A stretch of DNA of 64,000 bases. It comes from Paenibacillus_AB sp036577625. Its GTDB lineage: Bacteria > Bacillota > Bacilli > Paenibacillales > NBRC-103111. Of the stretch, positions 41,503 to 49,393 are shown piece after piece (the stretch's first letter is position 1; each line of letters begins with the position of its first letter). The notes under the pieces were generated by a model, which did no database searches, was not told where the DNA came from, and saw nothing but the letters and a program-made list of their open reading frames with translations. The translations under genes were made by a program, and so were the position numbers. The stretch is taken from positions 1 to 64,000 of the forward strand of contig NZ_JARBDC010000026.1 in the NCBI RefSeq assembly GCF_036577625.1. The letters are read 5' to 3'.

Positions 41503-43956
41503 CTACGGCTCGTTTCGATACGGCGCAAACCGGACCGTCCACGTCGTCTTCCGGCCGGCCGTCAGCTCCGCCGTCCGGCAATGCCGTCCTCGGCTCGAAT
41601 CGGCGATTCGCGCGCCGCCGTCATGCTCGATCGTCTCGATCGCCCGGTGAAAATGAACGTCGACCGTCTGCGACCGGTCCGCCTCCATCGTCAGCTCCGC
41701 GATGCCTTCGCGCATATCCCAGCGCAGCGAAACGGCAACGCCGCCGCGGCACCGGAAATTGCGGAACGCGCCCCGCTCCCATTTACCCGGCAGCGCCGGC
41801 AGCAGCTTGATCCGGCCCGGCGCGGAAAACAGCAGCATCTCCTGCATCGCCGCCGTCCAGCCGAAGTTGGCGTCGATCTGGAACGGCGCCCTGCGGGCGT
41901 TCAGCGTGACGCCCTGCCGGCGCCAGTCGTTATGGTACGTGAACAAATTGTCGCCGAGACACGACCGGGCGAGCAGCTCCAAACATTCGAGCGCCCGGTC
42001 GCCGTCGCCGAGACGGGCGTACAAGTTCGCCATATGGGCGAGCGACCAGCCGGTTTGCTGGCCGAGGCCGACGACGAGACGCTTTTCGACCGCGATCCGG
42101 CACGCCTCGAACAGCTCGGGATTCGTTTCCCCGGTAATTTCGAAGCCGGGAAAGAGCGGGTACAGATGCGACAAATGGCGATGATGGTAATTGTCCTCGA
42201 AATCCGGATGCAGCCATTCCTTCATCGCTCCGTCCGCATTCGTCTCGTAATCCGGCAGCTTCTCCAGCAGGCGGCGCCAGCGGGCGACCGAATCGGGCTC
42301 GAGCCCGCGCTCCTCGCAAACGCGGCACAGGTTGCCGAGCAGCTCCTTCGCCACCGCCGCATCCATCGTCGCGTTGACGCAGACGGACAGCGTTCCGGCG
42401 CCTTCGAAGCGTCCGTTCGCATAGTTTTCCGGCGAGTTCGACGGCGAGAACAGCCACCTGCCGTCCGGACCTTCGATCAAAAAATCTTCGTAAAACGCGG
42501 CGACCTCCTTCATGAACGGAATGGCCCGCGTTTCCAAAAACCGCTCGTCCCCGGTATACAGCCAGTAGTCGTAATAATGCTGCGCGAGCCAGCCGGCGCC
42601 GGCCGTCCAATAGACGACATGGGGCTGCACATTTTTTTTGCGGCCCGATTCCGGCGAGGCGAACAGCGGACTGAGTATCCCCCGGCAGCCGTAAAACGAC
42701 CGCGCATTGAGCCGCATGTCCGGGAGCAGCGAATCGACGAAGTCGTACAGCGGCCGCGCCGCCTCCGGCATATTCCCGGTTAGCGCCTGCCAGTAGTTCA
42801 TCTGGATGTTTTCGTTCATGAAAAAGGCGCCGCTCCAGGCCGGCTGGTAGTCCCCGTTCCAGATGCCCTGCAAATTCGCGGGCAAGCCGCCCGGACGCGA
42901 GCTGGCGACCAGCAAATAGCGCCCGTAATCGTACATGCGCTCCGGCAGCGCCGTGCCGATCTCGCCTTCGTACGCGTCCAGCAGAAGCCGTTCGTTCGTT
43001 TCGCCGCGCCCTTCGCCGTCCCCGAGATCGAGCCCCGCCCGCATAAACAAGTCGCGATGCTCCGCGGCGTGACGCCCGAGAAGCGTCTCGTAGTCGGCCG
43101 CGATGCCGGCCAATTCGCGCTTCAGCCGCTCGCGCTCGTCCGCCTCTCCCGAGACGGCGCTTACTTTCAGCAGCACGACGATTGGCCCGGCGCCGCGGAC
43201 GTCGATCCGGCCGTTTTCCGCGGCAGCGACGGCTTGCCCCGGGCCCGCGTATCCGCTCGAGGCGACGATTCGCGCGACGGCGCAAAACGAGCCTGCTGCA
43301 TCGGCGTGCTTTCCCCAGGCCGTCAAATAGTCGCCCGCTGCGTCGCTTCCGAACGCGAAGCCGTGCGACTCGGCCTCGGCCGGATCGTGAACGGTTAGCT
43401 GCAGGGCGGTTCGCGGGGAAAGCGTTTCGCCGGCCGCGATGCGCAGCACGACCATATCGTCCGGCCGCGATACGAAGGCGCGCCGTTCCATCCGCACGCC
43501 GTTCTCCGTCCAGCGGACGGACAGCTCGCCCGTTTCCATATCGAGCGACCGCCTGTACGCCCGGAACGCCCCGGCCGTTTCCGTAAACAGCTTCAAGTCG
43601 AAGCCCGGCTGGTATTTCGACGTAGCGGCTTTGTAGTTCGCCTCCCGCATTTTGTCCGGAAAAAAACGGTTCGCTTCCGCGTATTTGCCGGAGCCGAGCA
43701 GTTCGCGAAGCTGCGGCAGGTGGACGGACAAGTCCGGCGGCTCCTTCGTCGTCCCCCCGTACCACAGCGCCTCGTGGTTGATCAGGATCGTATCCTCCGC
43801 GATGCTGCCGTACATCATCGCCCCGAGGGCGCCGTTTCCGCTCGGCAGCGCATCCTGCCAGCGGACCGCCGGCTTCGCCATGACGAGAAGATGGTCGCGT
43901 CCCCGCCGCCGTTCCTGTTCGCGTTTCGTCGGATCTTCGTGATCGGTGCTTATCAT
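41503..43956 (-). CDS. Glycoside hydrolase family 95 (alpha-L-fucosidase or related)
   Basis: A protein of 817 residues without a signal peptide, so probably acting on imported oligosaccharides. The N-terminal GH95 domain starts WQDALPSGNGALGAMMYG, with INHEALWYGG. The (alpha/alpha)6 barrel has NENIQMNYWQA (Asn pair of the inverting mechanism), SNSPENY with the likely general acid Glu, HHRHLSHLYPLFPG, and DANFGWTAAMQEMLL with the catalytic-site Asp. GH95 enzymes remove alpha-1,2-L-fucose or alpha-L-galactose. The start is ATG 43956 with GAGG 7 bases upstream. It is divergent from a lacI-type gene whose operator covers its start site. Confidence 0.88.
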   Translation of the reverse strand: MISTDHEDPTKREQERRRGRDHLLVMAKPAVRWQDALPSGNGALGAMMYGSIAEDTILINHEALWYGGTTKEPPDLSVHLPQLRELLGSGKYAEANRFFPDKMREANYKAATSKYQPGFDLKLFTETAGAFRAYRRSLDMETGELSVRWTENGVRMERRAFVSRPDDMVVLRIAAGETLSPRTALQLTVHDPAEAESHGFAFGSDAAGDYLTAWGKHADAAGSFCAVARIVASSGYAGPGQAVAAAENGRIDVRGAGPIVVLLKVSAVSGEADERERLKRELAGIAADYETLLGRHAAEHRDLFMRAGLDLGDGEGRGETNERLLLDAYEGEIGTALPERMYDYGRYLLVASSRPGGLPANLQGIWNGDYQPAWSGAFFMNENIQMNYWQALTGNMPEAARPLYDFVDSLLPDMRLNARSFYGCRGILSPLFASPESGRKKNVQPHVVYWTAGAGWLAQHYYDYWLYTGDERFLETRAIPFMKEVAAFYEDFLIEGPDGRWLFSPSNSPENYANGRFEGAGTLSVCVNATMDAAVAKELLGNLCRVCEERGLEPDSVARWRRLLEKLPDYETNADGAMKEWLHPDFEDNYHHRHLSHLYPLFPGFEITGETNPELFEACRIAVEKRLVVGLGQQTGWSLAHMANLYARLGDGDRALECLELLARSCLGDNLFTYHNDWRRQGVTLNARRAPFQIDANFGWTAAMQEMLLFSAPGRIKLLPALPGKWERGAFRNFRCRGGVAVSLRWDMREGIAELTMEADRSQTVDVHFHRAIETIEHDGGARIADSSRGRHCRTAELTAGRKTTWTVRFAPYRNEP

Positions 43957-44029
43957 CGGTTCGCCTCACCCAGTCTGCTTGTTGGTTTCGTGTGCGCACC
44001 GTTGCGGTGCGTCGTCGTTGTTGCTGTGT

Positions 44030-44046
44030 AACGTTTCAGAAACGTT
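44030..44046. promoter_or_regulatory. LacI-type operator
   Basis: A perfect 17-base palindrome AACGTTTCAGAAACGTT lies between GH95 and lacI, just downstream of the -10 of the GH95 promoter. It is the likely target of the divergent LacI protein; a CcpA (cre) role is less likely because the centre CG is shifted. Confidence 0.7.
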
Positions 44047-44054
44047 TCACAAAA

Positions 44055-44084
44055 ATGATACAATGAATCCGCTTCCAATTGCAA
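44055..44084 (-). promoter_or_regulatory. GH95 promoter
   Basis: Minus strand: -35 TTGCAA (44079-44084), 18 bases, -10 TATCAT (44055-44060); the palindrome at 44030-44046 sits at the predicted start site. Confidence 0.5.
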
Positions 44085-44092
44085 CCGAAAAT

Positions 44093-44121
44093 TTGACAAC
44101 GCGCGATTTTCCTTCTAGAAT
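44093..44121 (+). promoter_or_regulatory. lacI-type gene promoter
   Basis: -35 TTGACA (44093-44098), 17 bases, -10 TAGAAT (44116-44121), a near-consensus vegetative promoter pointing at the LacI-type gene. Confidence 0.75.
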
Positions 44122-44156
44122 AACGGAATCAGATGATGAAACGGGATGTGTCGAAC

Positions 44157-45158
44157 GTGTCCAAGCTTCTGGAAGTGGCCAAGCTGGCCGGCGTCTCCAA
44201 AGCGACGGTATCGCGCGTCATCAACAACAGCGATACGGTTTCCCCGGCGGCGAAGCAAAGAGTGCTCGAGGCGATGGAATCGCTGCAGGTTCAGCCCCGC
44301 CATTTGAAACGGGCCCCGGAAAGCAGCTCGATGCTCGGCGTCGTGCTTCCGTTCGGCAAACAAATATGGAGCCATTCGTTCGGCATCGATATTTTGGCCG
44401 GGGCGGAAGAAAAAGCGTACGAGTACGACTATATGATTTTGCTCGGCAATTCGAACGGCGGCCGCGAAACCGTCCTGACCGCCAATATGACGAGCCGCGG
44501 CGTCGACGGCCTGATCGTCCAAAGCGCGGAGCGCGGACAAGCCGACCATTTGCGGCAAGCGCAGTCGCACGGAATTCCGCTCGTGCTCGTCGACCAGAAG
44601 GTCGAAGGGTTCGAAGCCCATCTCGTGCGCGGGGACAATTTTCAAGGCGCCGTCACGCTCATGACGCATTTGTTCGAGCACGGACATACGCGCATCGGGC
44701 TCGTCTCGCCGAACAAACATTTTACGTACAAGGAACGGGTGAAAGGGTACCGGTTCGCTTTGCTGGAGCGCGGCATCCGGCTGCCGGACGGGTACGAGGC
44801 GCTGGACGGCGGAGACGTTCCGGTTGCCGAGCGGCTCGGCCGGATGCTTTCGCGGAGCGACCGGCCTACGGCGCTGTTCGTCGCGTCGACGGGGATGCTC
44901 GGGGAAGCGGTCGCGATCGCGCGCGAACGCGGGCTTCGCGTGCCGGACGACATCAGCGTCGTCACGTTCGACGAGCATTACGCCGTTTTGCCGGAAGGCT
45001 ATCAGGAGTTTTTCACCTCGATCAACCAGTCGGGCAAGCTGATGGGCAGCATGGCGGTCGAGCTTCTGTTCCGGCAGCTGCGCGATCCCGCGATGGAGCC
45101 GCAGGAAATCGTGCTTCCGGGACGGTTCGTCGAGCGGCGGTCGGTGCGCAGGCTGTAA
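44157..45158 (+). CDS. LacI family transcriptional regulator
   Basis: A protein of about 333 residues. The N-terminal LacI helix-turn-helix reads LLEVAKLAGVSKATVSRVINNSDTVSPAAKQRVLEAM, followed by the hinge and a periplasmic-binding-like domain (GIDILAGAEEKAYEYDYMILLGN, RGVDGLIVQ, HTRIGLVSP, FDEHYAV). GTG 44157 is chosen because the promoter puts the RNA start near 44128, leaving no room for a ribosome site before ATG 44133/44136, and because it gives the usual distance to the first helix; the ATGs remain possible. It likely represses GH95 and the lipoprotein gene. Confidence 0.85.
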   Translation: MSKLLEVAKLAGVSKATVSRVINNSDTVSPAAKQRVLEAMESLQVQPRHLKRAPESSSMLGVVLPFGKQIWSHSFGIDILAGAEEKAYEYDYMILLGNSNGGRETVLTANMTSRGVDGLIVQSAERGQADHLRQAQSHGIPLVLVDQKVEGFEAHLVRGDNFQGAVTLMTHLFEHGHTRIGLVSPNKHFTYKERVKGYRFALLERGIRLPDGYEALDGGDVPVAERLGRMLSRSDRPTALFVASTGMLGEAVAIARERGLRVPDDISVVTFDEHYAVLPEGYQEFFTSINQSGKLMGSMAVELLFRQLRDPAMEPQEIVLPGRFVERRSVRRL

Positions 45159-45307
45159 GCGAAGCATTGCCGATGAGAGCGGATTACGGCGGGCGGAGCG
45201 AGCGTACCGTATCGAAACCGGCAAACCGAGGCCTCGTTTCGCACGAAGCCGCTATCGGCACCTCGCATCGAGGTTCCAGGCAGCTTCCGGCCGCATCGTT
45301 GCGGGAA

Positions 45308-45332
45308 GAAAAAAGCACCCGTTCCGGGTGCT
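45308..45332 (-). terminator. Rho-independent terminator
   Basis: Stem AGCACCCG with CGGGTGCT (3-base loop), then TTTTTTC on the minus strand, directly after the membrane-protein gene at 45342. Confidence 0.85.
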
Positions 45333-45341
45333 ATCGCGCCG

Positions 45342-45770
45342 TCAATCTTTGTCGGCGATTTTTTGCAGCAGCCTGATGACCTCCGCCAGTCCGACGACCA
45401 GCATGCCGACGGTAAACGAAGCGGCCGCGAGCAGGAAAAGCTGGGGCAGGCGGCCGTCGCTTTCGACAATGGCGTATAGGAGCCCGAAGATGAAAATCCA
45501 TGCCCCGAGGTTGAACAAAATGACGGACACCGGATTCGAGCGGCGCAACCCCGCCTGCCGCCCTTTTTCCGCGTTTACGTACGCCTTGCTTTGCGCATCC
45601 CAGTAAAAGACGCCCTCCTCGACCTCCACCCACGTCAGAAACGGACTGCTGCCGTCCCGCACGTCCGCCTCCAAATGCCGGATCGACGCCAGCCGGCTGG
45701 GCTCCGACGGGGTTAGGGATAAAATCCAATCGCCGTCCCGTTCGTCGACGTATACTTTCGTCGCCTCCAT
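45342..45770 (-). CDS. Small membrane protein of unknown function
   Basis: A protein of 142 residues. The N-terminal half is soluble and beta-rich (KVYVDERDGDWILSLTP, LTWVEVEEGVFYWDAQ). Two membrane segments follow, VILFNLGAWIFIFGLLYAIV and LFLLAAASFTVGMLVVGLAEVI. The start is ATG 45770 with AAGGGA upstream. It is a single-gene transcript between terminators. I do not recognise the family. Confidence 0.7.
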   Translation of the reverse strand: MEATKVYVDERDGDWILSLTPSEPSRLASIRHLEADVRDGSSPFLTWVEVEEGVFYWDAQSKAYVNAEKGRQAGLRRSNPVSVILFNLGAWIFIFGLLYAIVESDGRLPQLFLLAAASFTVGMLVVGLAEVIRLLQKIADKD

Positions 45771-45872
45771 TTCGCGATCGCTTCCCTTCTGCGGAATCGT
45801 TTCCGTTTCCCCATAGAATAACCGGAAACGGCTTCCATTCCAACCTTTTTTCTGATACGATCCGCAAATAAA

Positions 45873-45892
45873 GAAAAGCCCCCGAAGCGGGG
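45873..45892 (-). terminator. Rho-independent terminator after lipM
   Basis: Minus strand: CCCCG, CTT, CGGGG, then GCTTTTC; 25 bases after the lipM stop. Confidence 0.75.
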
Positions 45893-45917
45893 ACTCAAAA
45901 GAGCGATTTACCGGATC

Positions 45918-46769
45918 TCATCGCCGCAAATTCCACTCGTCGCTGCCGTATTTTTCCGCGCTGAGCTGCGCGGCCAGCTCCCGCTCGTACGGCGTCAGCT
46001 CGCTTTCCTCCAGCCGCACGCCGAGCCCTTGGGCGATCCCTTCGCGAAACGCCGTCTCCGCCTGCGCAATGGTCACGGCATCCCGCCCCATCGCCCGGCA
46101 AATGTCGCCGATCGCCACCGCTTTCGTATGGAACGACTGCTTGAGCCGCTCCTTGACGCGCTCGTTCGAAAACCGCAGCAGCGTAAACAGCTGGTCGACG
46201 TCCATCTCGAGCAAAATCGAGCCGTGCTGCAAAATGACGCCCCGCGACCGGGTTTGGGCGCTGCCGGCGATTTTCCGCCCTTCCACGACGAGCTCGTACC
46301 ACGACGGCGAATCGAAGCAGGCGGCGGAACCGGCCGTCGACGCGTATTTGGCCTTTTCCTCCGGCGCCCCGAGATTGACCATCTCGGCCTGCAGCCCGAG
46401 CCGGCGAAAGCCGTAAACGAGCCCTTCGCTCAAAACGCGGTACGCTTCGTTCACCGTCGACGGCATGTCCGGATATTCCTCCGAGACAATCATGCTGTAC
46501 GTCAGCTCCTTGTCGTGAAGCACCGCGCGCCCGCCCGTCGGACGCCGCACGAAGCCGAGCCCTTGCCGGCGCAGCTCGCCGAACTCGATTTCGTCCTCCG
46601 CCTTCTGGAAGTAGCCGATCGACAGCGTCGCCGGATTCCATCCGTAAAACCGCACCGTCGGCGGCGTCAGCCCTTCGCTGTGCGCGATGAGCATCGCCTC
46701 GTCGATCGCCATGTTGTCGGCCGGCGTTCCCGCGCCCGACTTTATAAATCTCCATACCGTTTCCGGCAT
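45918..46769 (-). CDS. lipM: Octanoyl-[acyl carrier protein]:protein octanoyltransferase LipM
   Basis: A protein of 283 residues of the lipoate-ligase-like fold. It has NMAIDEAML, RPTGGRAVLHDKELTYS (substrate loop), the acyl-accepting Cys151 in GSAACFDSPSWYEL, and GRKIAGSAQTRSRGVILQHGSIL. In Bacillus LipM octanoylates GcvH, the first step of lipoate assembly, so it serves the glycine cleavage system encoded nearby; yqhM (lipM) lies beside gcvPB in B. subtilis too. The start is ATG 46769 with GGGGGG upstream. A terminator lies 35 bases before the start. Confidence 0.88.
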   Translation of the reverse strand: MPETVWRFIKSGAGTPADNMAIDEAMLIAHSEGLTPPTVRFYGWNPATLSIGYFQKAEDEIEFGELRRQGLGFVRRPTGGRAVLHDKELTYSMIVSEEYPDMPSTVNEAYRVLSEGLVYGFRRLGLQAEMVNLGAPEEKAKYASTAGSAACFDSPSWYELVVEGRKIAGSAQTRSRGVILQHGSILLEMDVDQLFTLLRFSNERVKERLKQSFHTKAVAIGDICRAMGRDAVTIAQAETAFREGIAQGLGVRLEESELTPYERELAAQLSAEKYGSDEWNLRR

Positions 46770-46803
46770 CGTCAGTCCCCCCATCCGCCATTTCGTCGAT
46801 CGC

Positions 46804-46835
46804 AAAAAAGGGCCGGCTGCGTTCGCAGCGGCACC
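46804..46835 (-). terminator. Terminator or attenuator just before lipM
   Basis: Minus strand: GCTGCG, AA, CGCAGC with further outer pairs, then TTTTTT. It ends 35 bases before the lipM start, too close for another promoter downstream, so it probably sits inside the lipM leader. Confidence 0.7.
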
Positions 46836-46931
46836 CTCCGCTTGTCTGCAACGTTTCCGAACCGTTTCCGCAACAAGCCGATCCGAACGCGGCCGTTGTG
46901 CCTATAGATCGTCGAACGTACTCGCCTTATT

Positions 46932-46960
46932 ATCGTACTACGTTTCGGAGGCAAATTCAA
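46932..46960 (-). promoter_or_regulatory. lipM: Possible lipM promoter
   Basis: Minus strand: -35 TTGAAT (46955-46960), 17 bases, -10 TACGAT (46932-46937), giving a leader of about 155 bases that contains the terminator at 46804-46835. The remaining bases between lipM and the pentapeptide gene hold no gene. Confidence 0.35.
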
Positions 46961-47097
46961 AAAAGCGTCCAGGGGGAGCAAGCCTCTCGCCACTGCCGCG
47001 ACGGGGTTAACCCCCGGCCGAAAACGGCATGGATACCGGCCGGTCGTTTCGGCGATACGGGCCGACCGTATGACCGCCAGCTCGCTTCGTCCCCTCG

Positions 47098-47703
47098 CTA
47101 GTCGACCTTCGCGCCGTACGACCGGACGAACGAAACCGCCTGCAGCGCGTCCATGCGCACGCCTCTCACGTCGACCGTGCGGAAATCGACTCCGTCCACG
47201 ACGGCGCCGCGCACGTCCGCTCCTTTCAGCTTCGCGCCCGCGAGCTGGGCCCGGCTCAGGTCGGCCTTGCGAAGATCGGCTTTCTCCAAAACGGCGCCGG
47301 TAAAATCGGCTTCGACAAACCGGACGCCGCGCAAATTTTGCCCCGTCAGCTTCGCCATTTTCAAATTCGTATAAGACCAGTCGCCCTGCTGCACGGTCAA
47401 ACCGTCCATTTGCGCTTTGGAAAAATCCGAGCCGGTCATTTTGCAGGCCGCGAACTTGGCGACGAACAAATTCGCCTCGAGAAAGCGGCAGTTTTCAAAG
47501 GCGGACTCCGTATGGATCGAGCCGTTCAACGGAACGCCGTGGAAGTCGCACTCCACGAACCGGCAGCCGGTCGTGGACAGCTCCGCCAGCGACGCGCCGA
47601 CGAACCGGCAGCGGACGAACGTGCACCGCACCAGCTCCGCTTCCTTCCACTCTTCCCCCTTGAAATCGACCCGCTCGTAATGCTGCTCGACGTTTCGAAC
47701 CAA
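47098..47703 (-). CDS. Pentapeptide-repeat protein
   Basis: A protein of 201 residues built of five-residue repeats of the A(D/N)LXX kind along its whole length (for example FTGAV-LEKAD-LRKAD-LSRAQ-LAGAK-LKGAD). It would fold as a right-handed quadrilateral beta-helix. Some such proteins mimic DNA and protect gyrase; nothing here shows that role. The start is TTG 47703 with GGGGAG upstream. It lies between the gcv operon terminator and lipM. Confidence 0.82.
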   Translation of the reverse strand: MVRNVEQHYERVDFKGEEWKEAELVRCTFVRCRFVGASLAELSTTGCRFVECDFHGVPLNGSIHTESAFENCRFLEANLFVAKFAACKMTGSDFSKAQMDGLTVQQGDWSYTNLKMAKLTGQNLRGVRFVEADFTGAVLEKADLRKADLSRAQLAGAKLKGADVRGAVVDGVDFRTVDVRGVRMDALQAVSFVRSYGAKVD

Positions 47704-47805
47704 CGCGCTCTCCCCTATCCTGTTTGCTTGCGACTCGCATCATCGCCGCGTGTGCCCAACCTGTTTTCTTATCGTACACGATCGTCGGGCGCTGCGCAAA
47801 GAAGC

Positions 47806-47846
47806 AAAAAACTTCCGTGCCCGCCTTCGGCGGTCCGGAAGTTTTT
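47806..47846 (-). terminator. Rho-independent terminator of the gcv operon
   Basis: Outer stem ACTTCCG with CGGAAGT, inner stem CCGCC with GGCGG, flanked by A6 and T5; it lies after the gcvPB stop. Confidence 0.88.
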
Positions 47847-47857
47847 CGGGTTGCGGC

Positions 47858-49393
47858 TCAGCCGCACGTACAGTTCAGCACCGGCTTGCGGGCCGCTTGC
47901 GTTTCGTCGAGACGTTTGACGACGGTCGTATACGGCGCGTTCACGACAAGCTCCGGATTTTGCTCCGCTTCCTGCGCGATTTGAATCATCGTATCGATAA
48001 AGCCGTCGAGCGTTTCCTTGCTTTCGGTTTCGGTCGGCTCGATCATGATGCACTCCTCGACGTTGAGCGGGAAGTAGATCGTCGGCGGATGGTAGCCGAA
48101 ATCGAGCAGCCGTTTGGCGATGTCGAGCGTGCGGACGCCGAGCTTTTTTTGCCGCTTGCCGGACATGACGAATTCGTGCTTGCACGGCCGGTTGAACGGC
48201 ACGTCGTAGTACGGCGCGAGCCGCTTCATCATGTAGTTCGCGTTCAGAACGGCGTTTTCGGACACTTGCCGCAGCCCTTCGCCTCCGAGCGTGCGGATGT
48301 ACGTATAGGCGCGCACGAGAATGCCGAAGTTGCCGTAAAACGCCTTGACGCGGCCGATCGATTGCGGATAATCGGCGTCCAAATAGTACGTGCCGTCCGC
48401 TCTGCGCGCGACGTTCGGCGCCGGGAGAAACGGGACGAGCTTCTCCTTCACGCCTACCGGGCCGGCTCCGGGGCCGCCTCCGCCGTGCGGCGTGCTCATC
48501 GTTTTGTGCAGGTTGAGGTGGACGACGTCGAAGCCCATGTCGCCCGGACGCGCGATGCCGAGAATGGCGTTCGAGTTGGCGCCGTCATAGTAAAGCAGAC
48601 CGCCCGCTTCGTGAACGATGCGCGAAATTTCGACGATTTGCTCCTCGAACAGGCCGAGCGTGTTCGGATTCGTCAGCATGAGCGCCGCCGTGTCGGGGCC
48701 GACCGCCGCGCGGAGCGCGTCCAGGTCGACGAGGCCCCTGTCGTCGGATTTGATCGTAATCGTTTCGAAGCCGGCAACCGTCGCGCTGGCCGGGTTCGTG
48801 CCGTGCGACGAGTCGGGAACGATCACCTTCGTTCTCGTTTCGCCGCGGCTTTCGTGATAGGCGCGGATCATCATAAGGCCGGTCCATTCGCCGTGGGCGC
48901 CCGCGGCCGGCTGCAGCGTCACCCGATCCATGCCGGTAATTTCGGCGAGATCGTTTTGCAGCGTGTACAGCAGCTCGAGCGCGCCTTGAACCGACTCCTC
49001 CGGCTGGTACGGGTGAATTTTCGCGAAGCCCGGAAAACGGGCGACGTCCTCGTTGATTTTCGGATTATATTTCATCGTGCACGAGCCGAGCGGGTAGAAG
49101 CCGTTGTCGATGCCGAAATTGCGTCTCGACAGCGCCGTGTAGTGGCGCATGACGTCCACCTCGTATACTTCCGGCAGCTCGGCGGGAGCGGTTCGCAGCA
49201 GCTTTTGCGGAATGAGCTCGGCGATCGGCGTTTCCGGCACGTCGCATTCCGGCAGCGAATACGCGACGCGGCCCGGCTTGCTCAGCTCGAAAATGAGCGC
49301 CTTGTCGTGCTTCGCGGCTTGCGTTTCGGCCGTTTGCCCGGTCATGACCGTCTCGGCGGGTTGCGTTTGCGTTTGGTTCGTCGTCGTGCTCAC
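47858..49393 (-). CDS. gcvPB: Glycine dehydrogenase (decarboxylating) subunit 2
   Basis: A protein of 511 residues, the PLP-carrying half of the P-protein. It has the PLP Lys in HLNLHKTMSTPHGGGGPGAG, SSHGTNPASA, YPLGSCTMKYNPK, and GFHPP-like YHPPTIYFPL. It decarboxylates glycine and passes the aminomethyl group to lipoyl-GcvH. The start is GTG 49393 with GGAGG 7 bases upstream; it overlaps the gcvPA stop by 4 bases. The N-terminal 25 residues (Thr/Gln-rich) are an extension of low complexity. Confidence 0.95.
   Translation of the reverse strand: MSTTTNQTQTQPAETVMTGQTAETQAAKHDKALIFELSKPGRVAYSLPECDVPETPIAELIPQKLLRTAPAELPEVYEVDVMRHYTALSRRNFGIDNGFYPLGSCTMKYNPKINEDVARFPGFAKIHPYQPEESVQGALELLYTLQNDLAEITGMDRVTLQPAAGAHGEWTGLMMIRAYHESRGETRTKVIVPDSSHGTNPASATVAGFETITIKSDDRGLVDLDALRAAVGPDTAALMLTNPNTLGLFEEQIVEISRIVHEAGGLLYYDGANSNAILGIARPGDMGFDVVHLNLHKTMSTPHGGGGPGAGPVGVKEKLVPFLPAPNVARRADGTYYLDADYPQSIGRVKAFYGNFGILVRAYTYIRTLGGEGLRQVSENAVLNANYMMKRLAPYYDVPFNRPCKHEFVMSGKRQKKLGVRTLDIAKRLLDFGYHPPTIYFPLNVEECIMIEPTETESKETLDGFIDTMIQIAQEAEQNPELVVNAPYTTVVKRLDETQAARKPVLNCTCG

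Noticed and set aside
44030..44046. cre site for CcpA
   Set aside because: The palindrome has an odd centre and AACGTTTC arms, unlike the WTGNAANCGNWNNCW pattern in its central spacing; it fits a dedicated LacI-type operator next to the lacI gene better.
46804..46850. T-box leader before lipM (AGGGTG followed by CCGC)
   Set aside because: The full T-box core and a specifier stem are missing and the leader is too short; simple terminator fits better.
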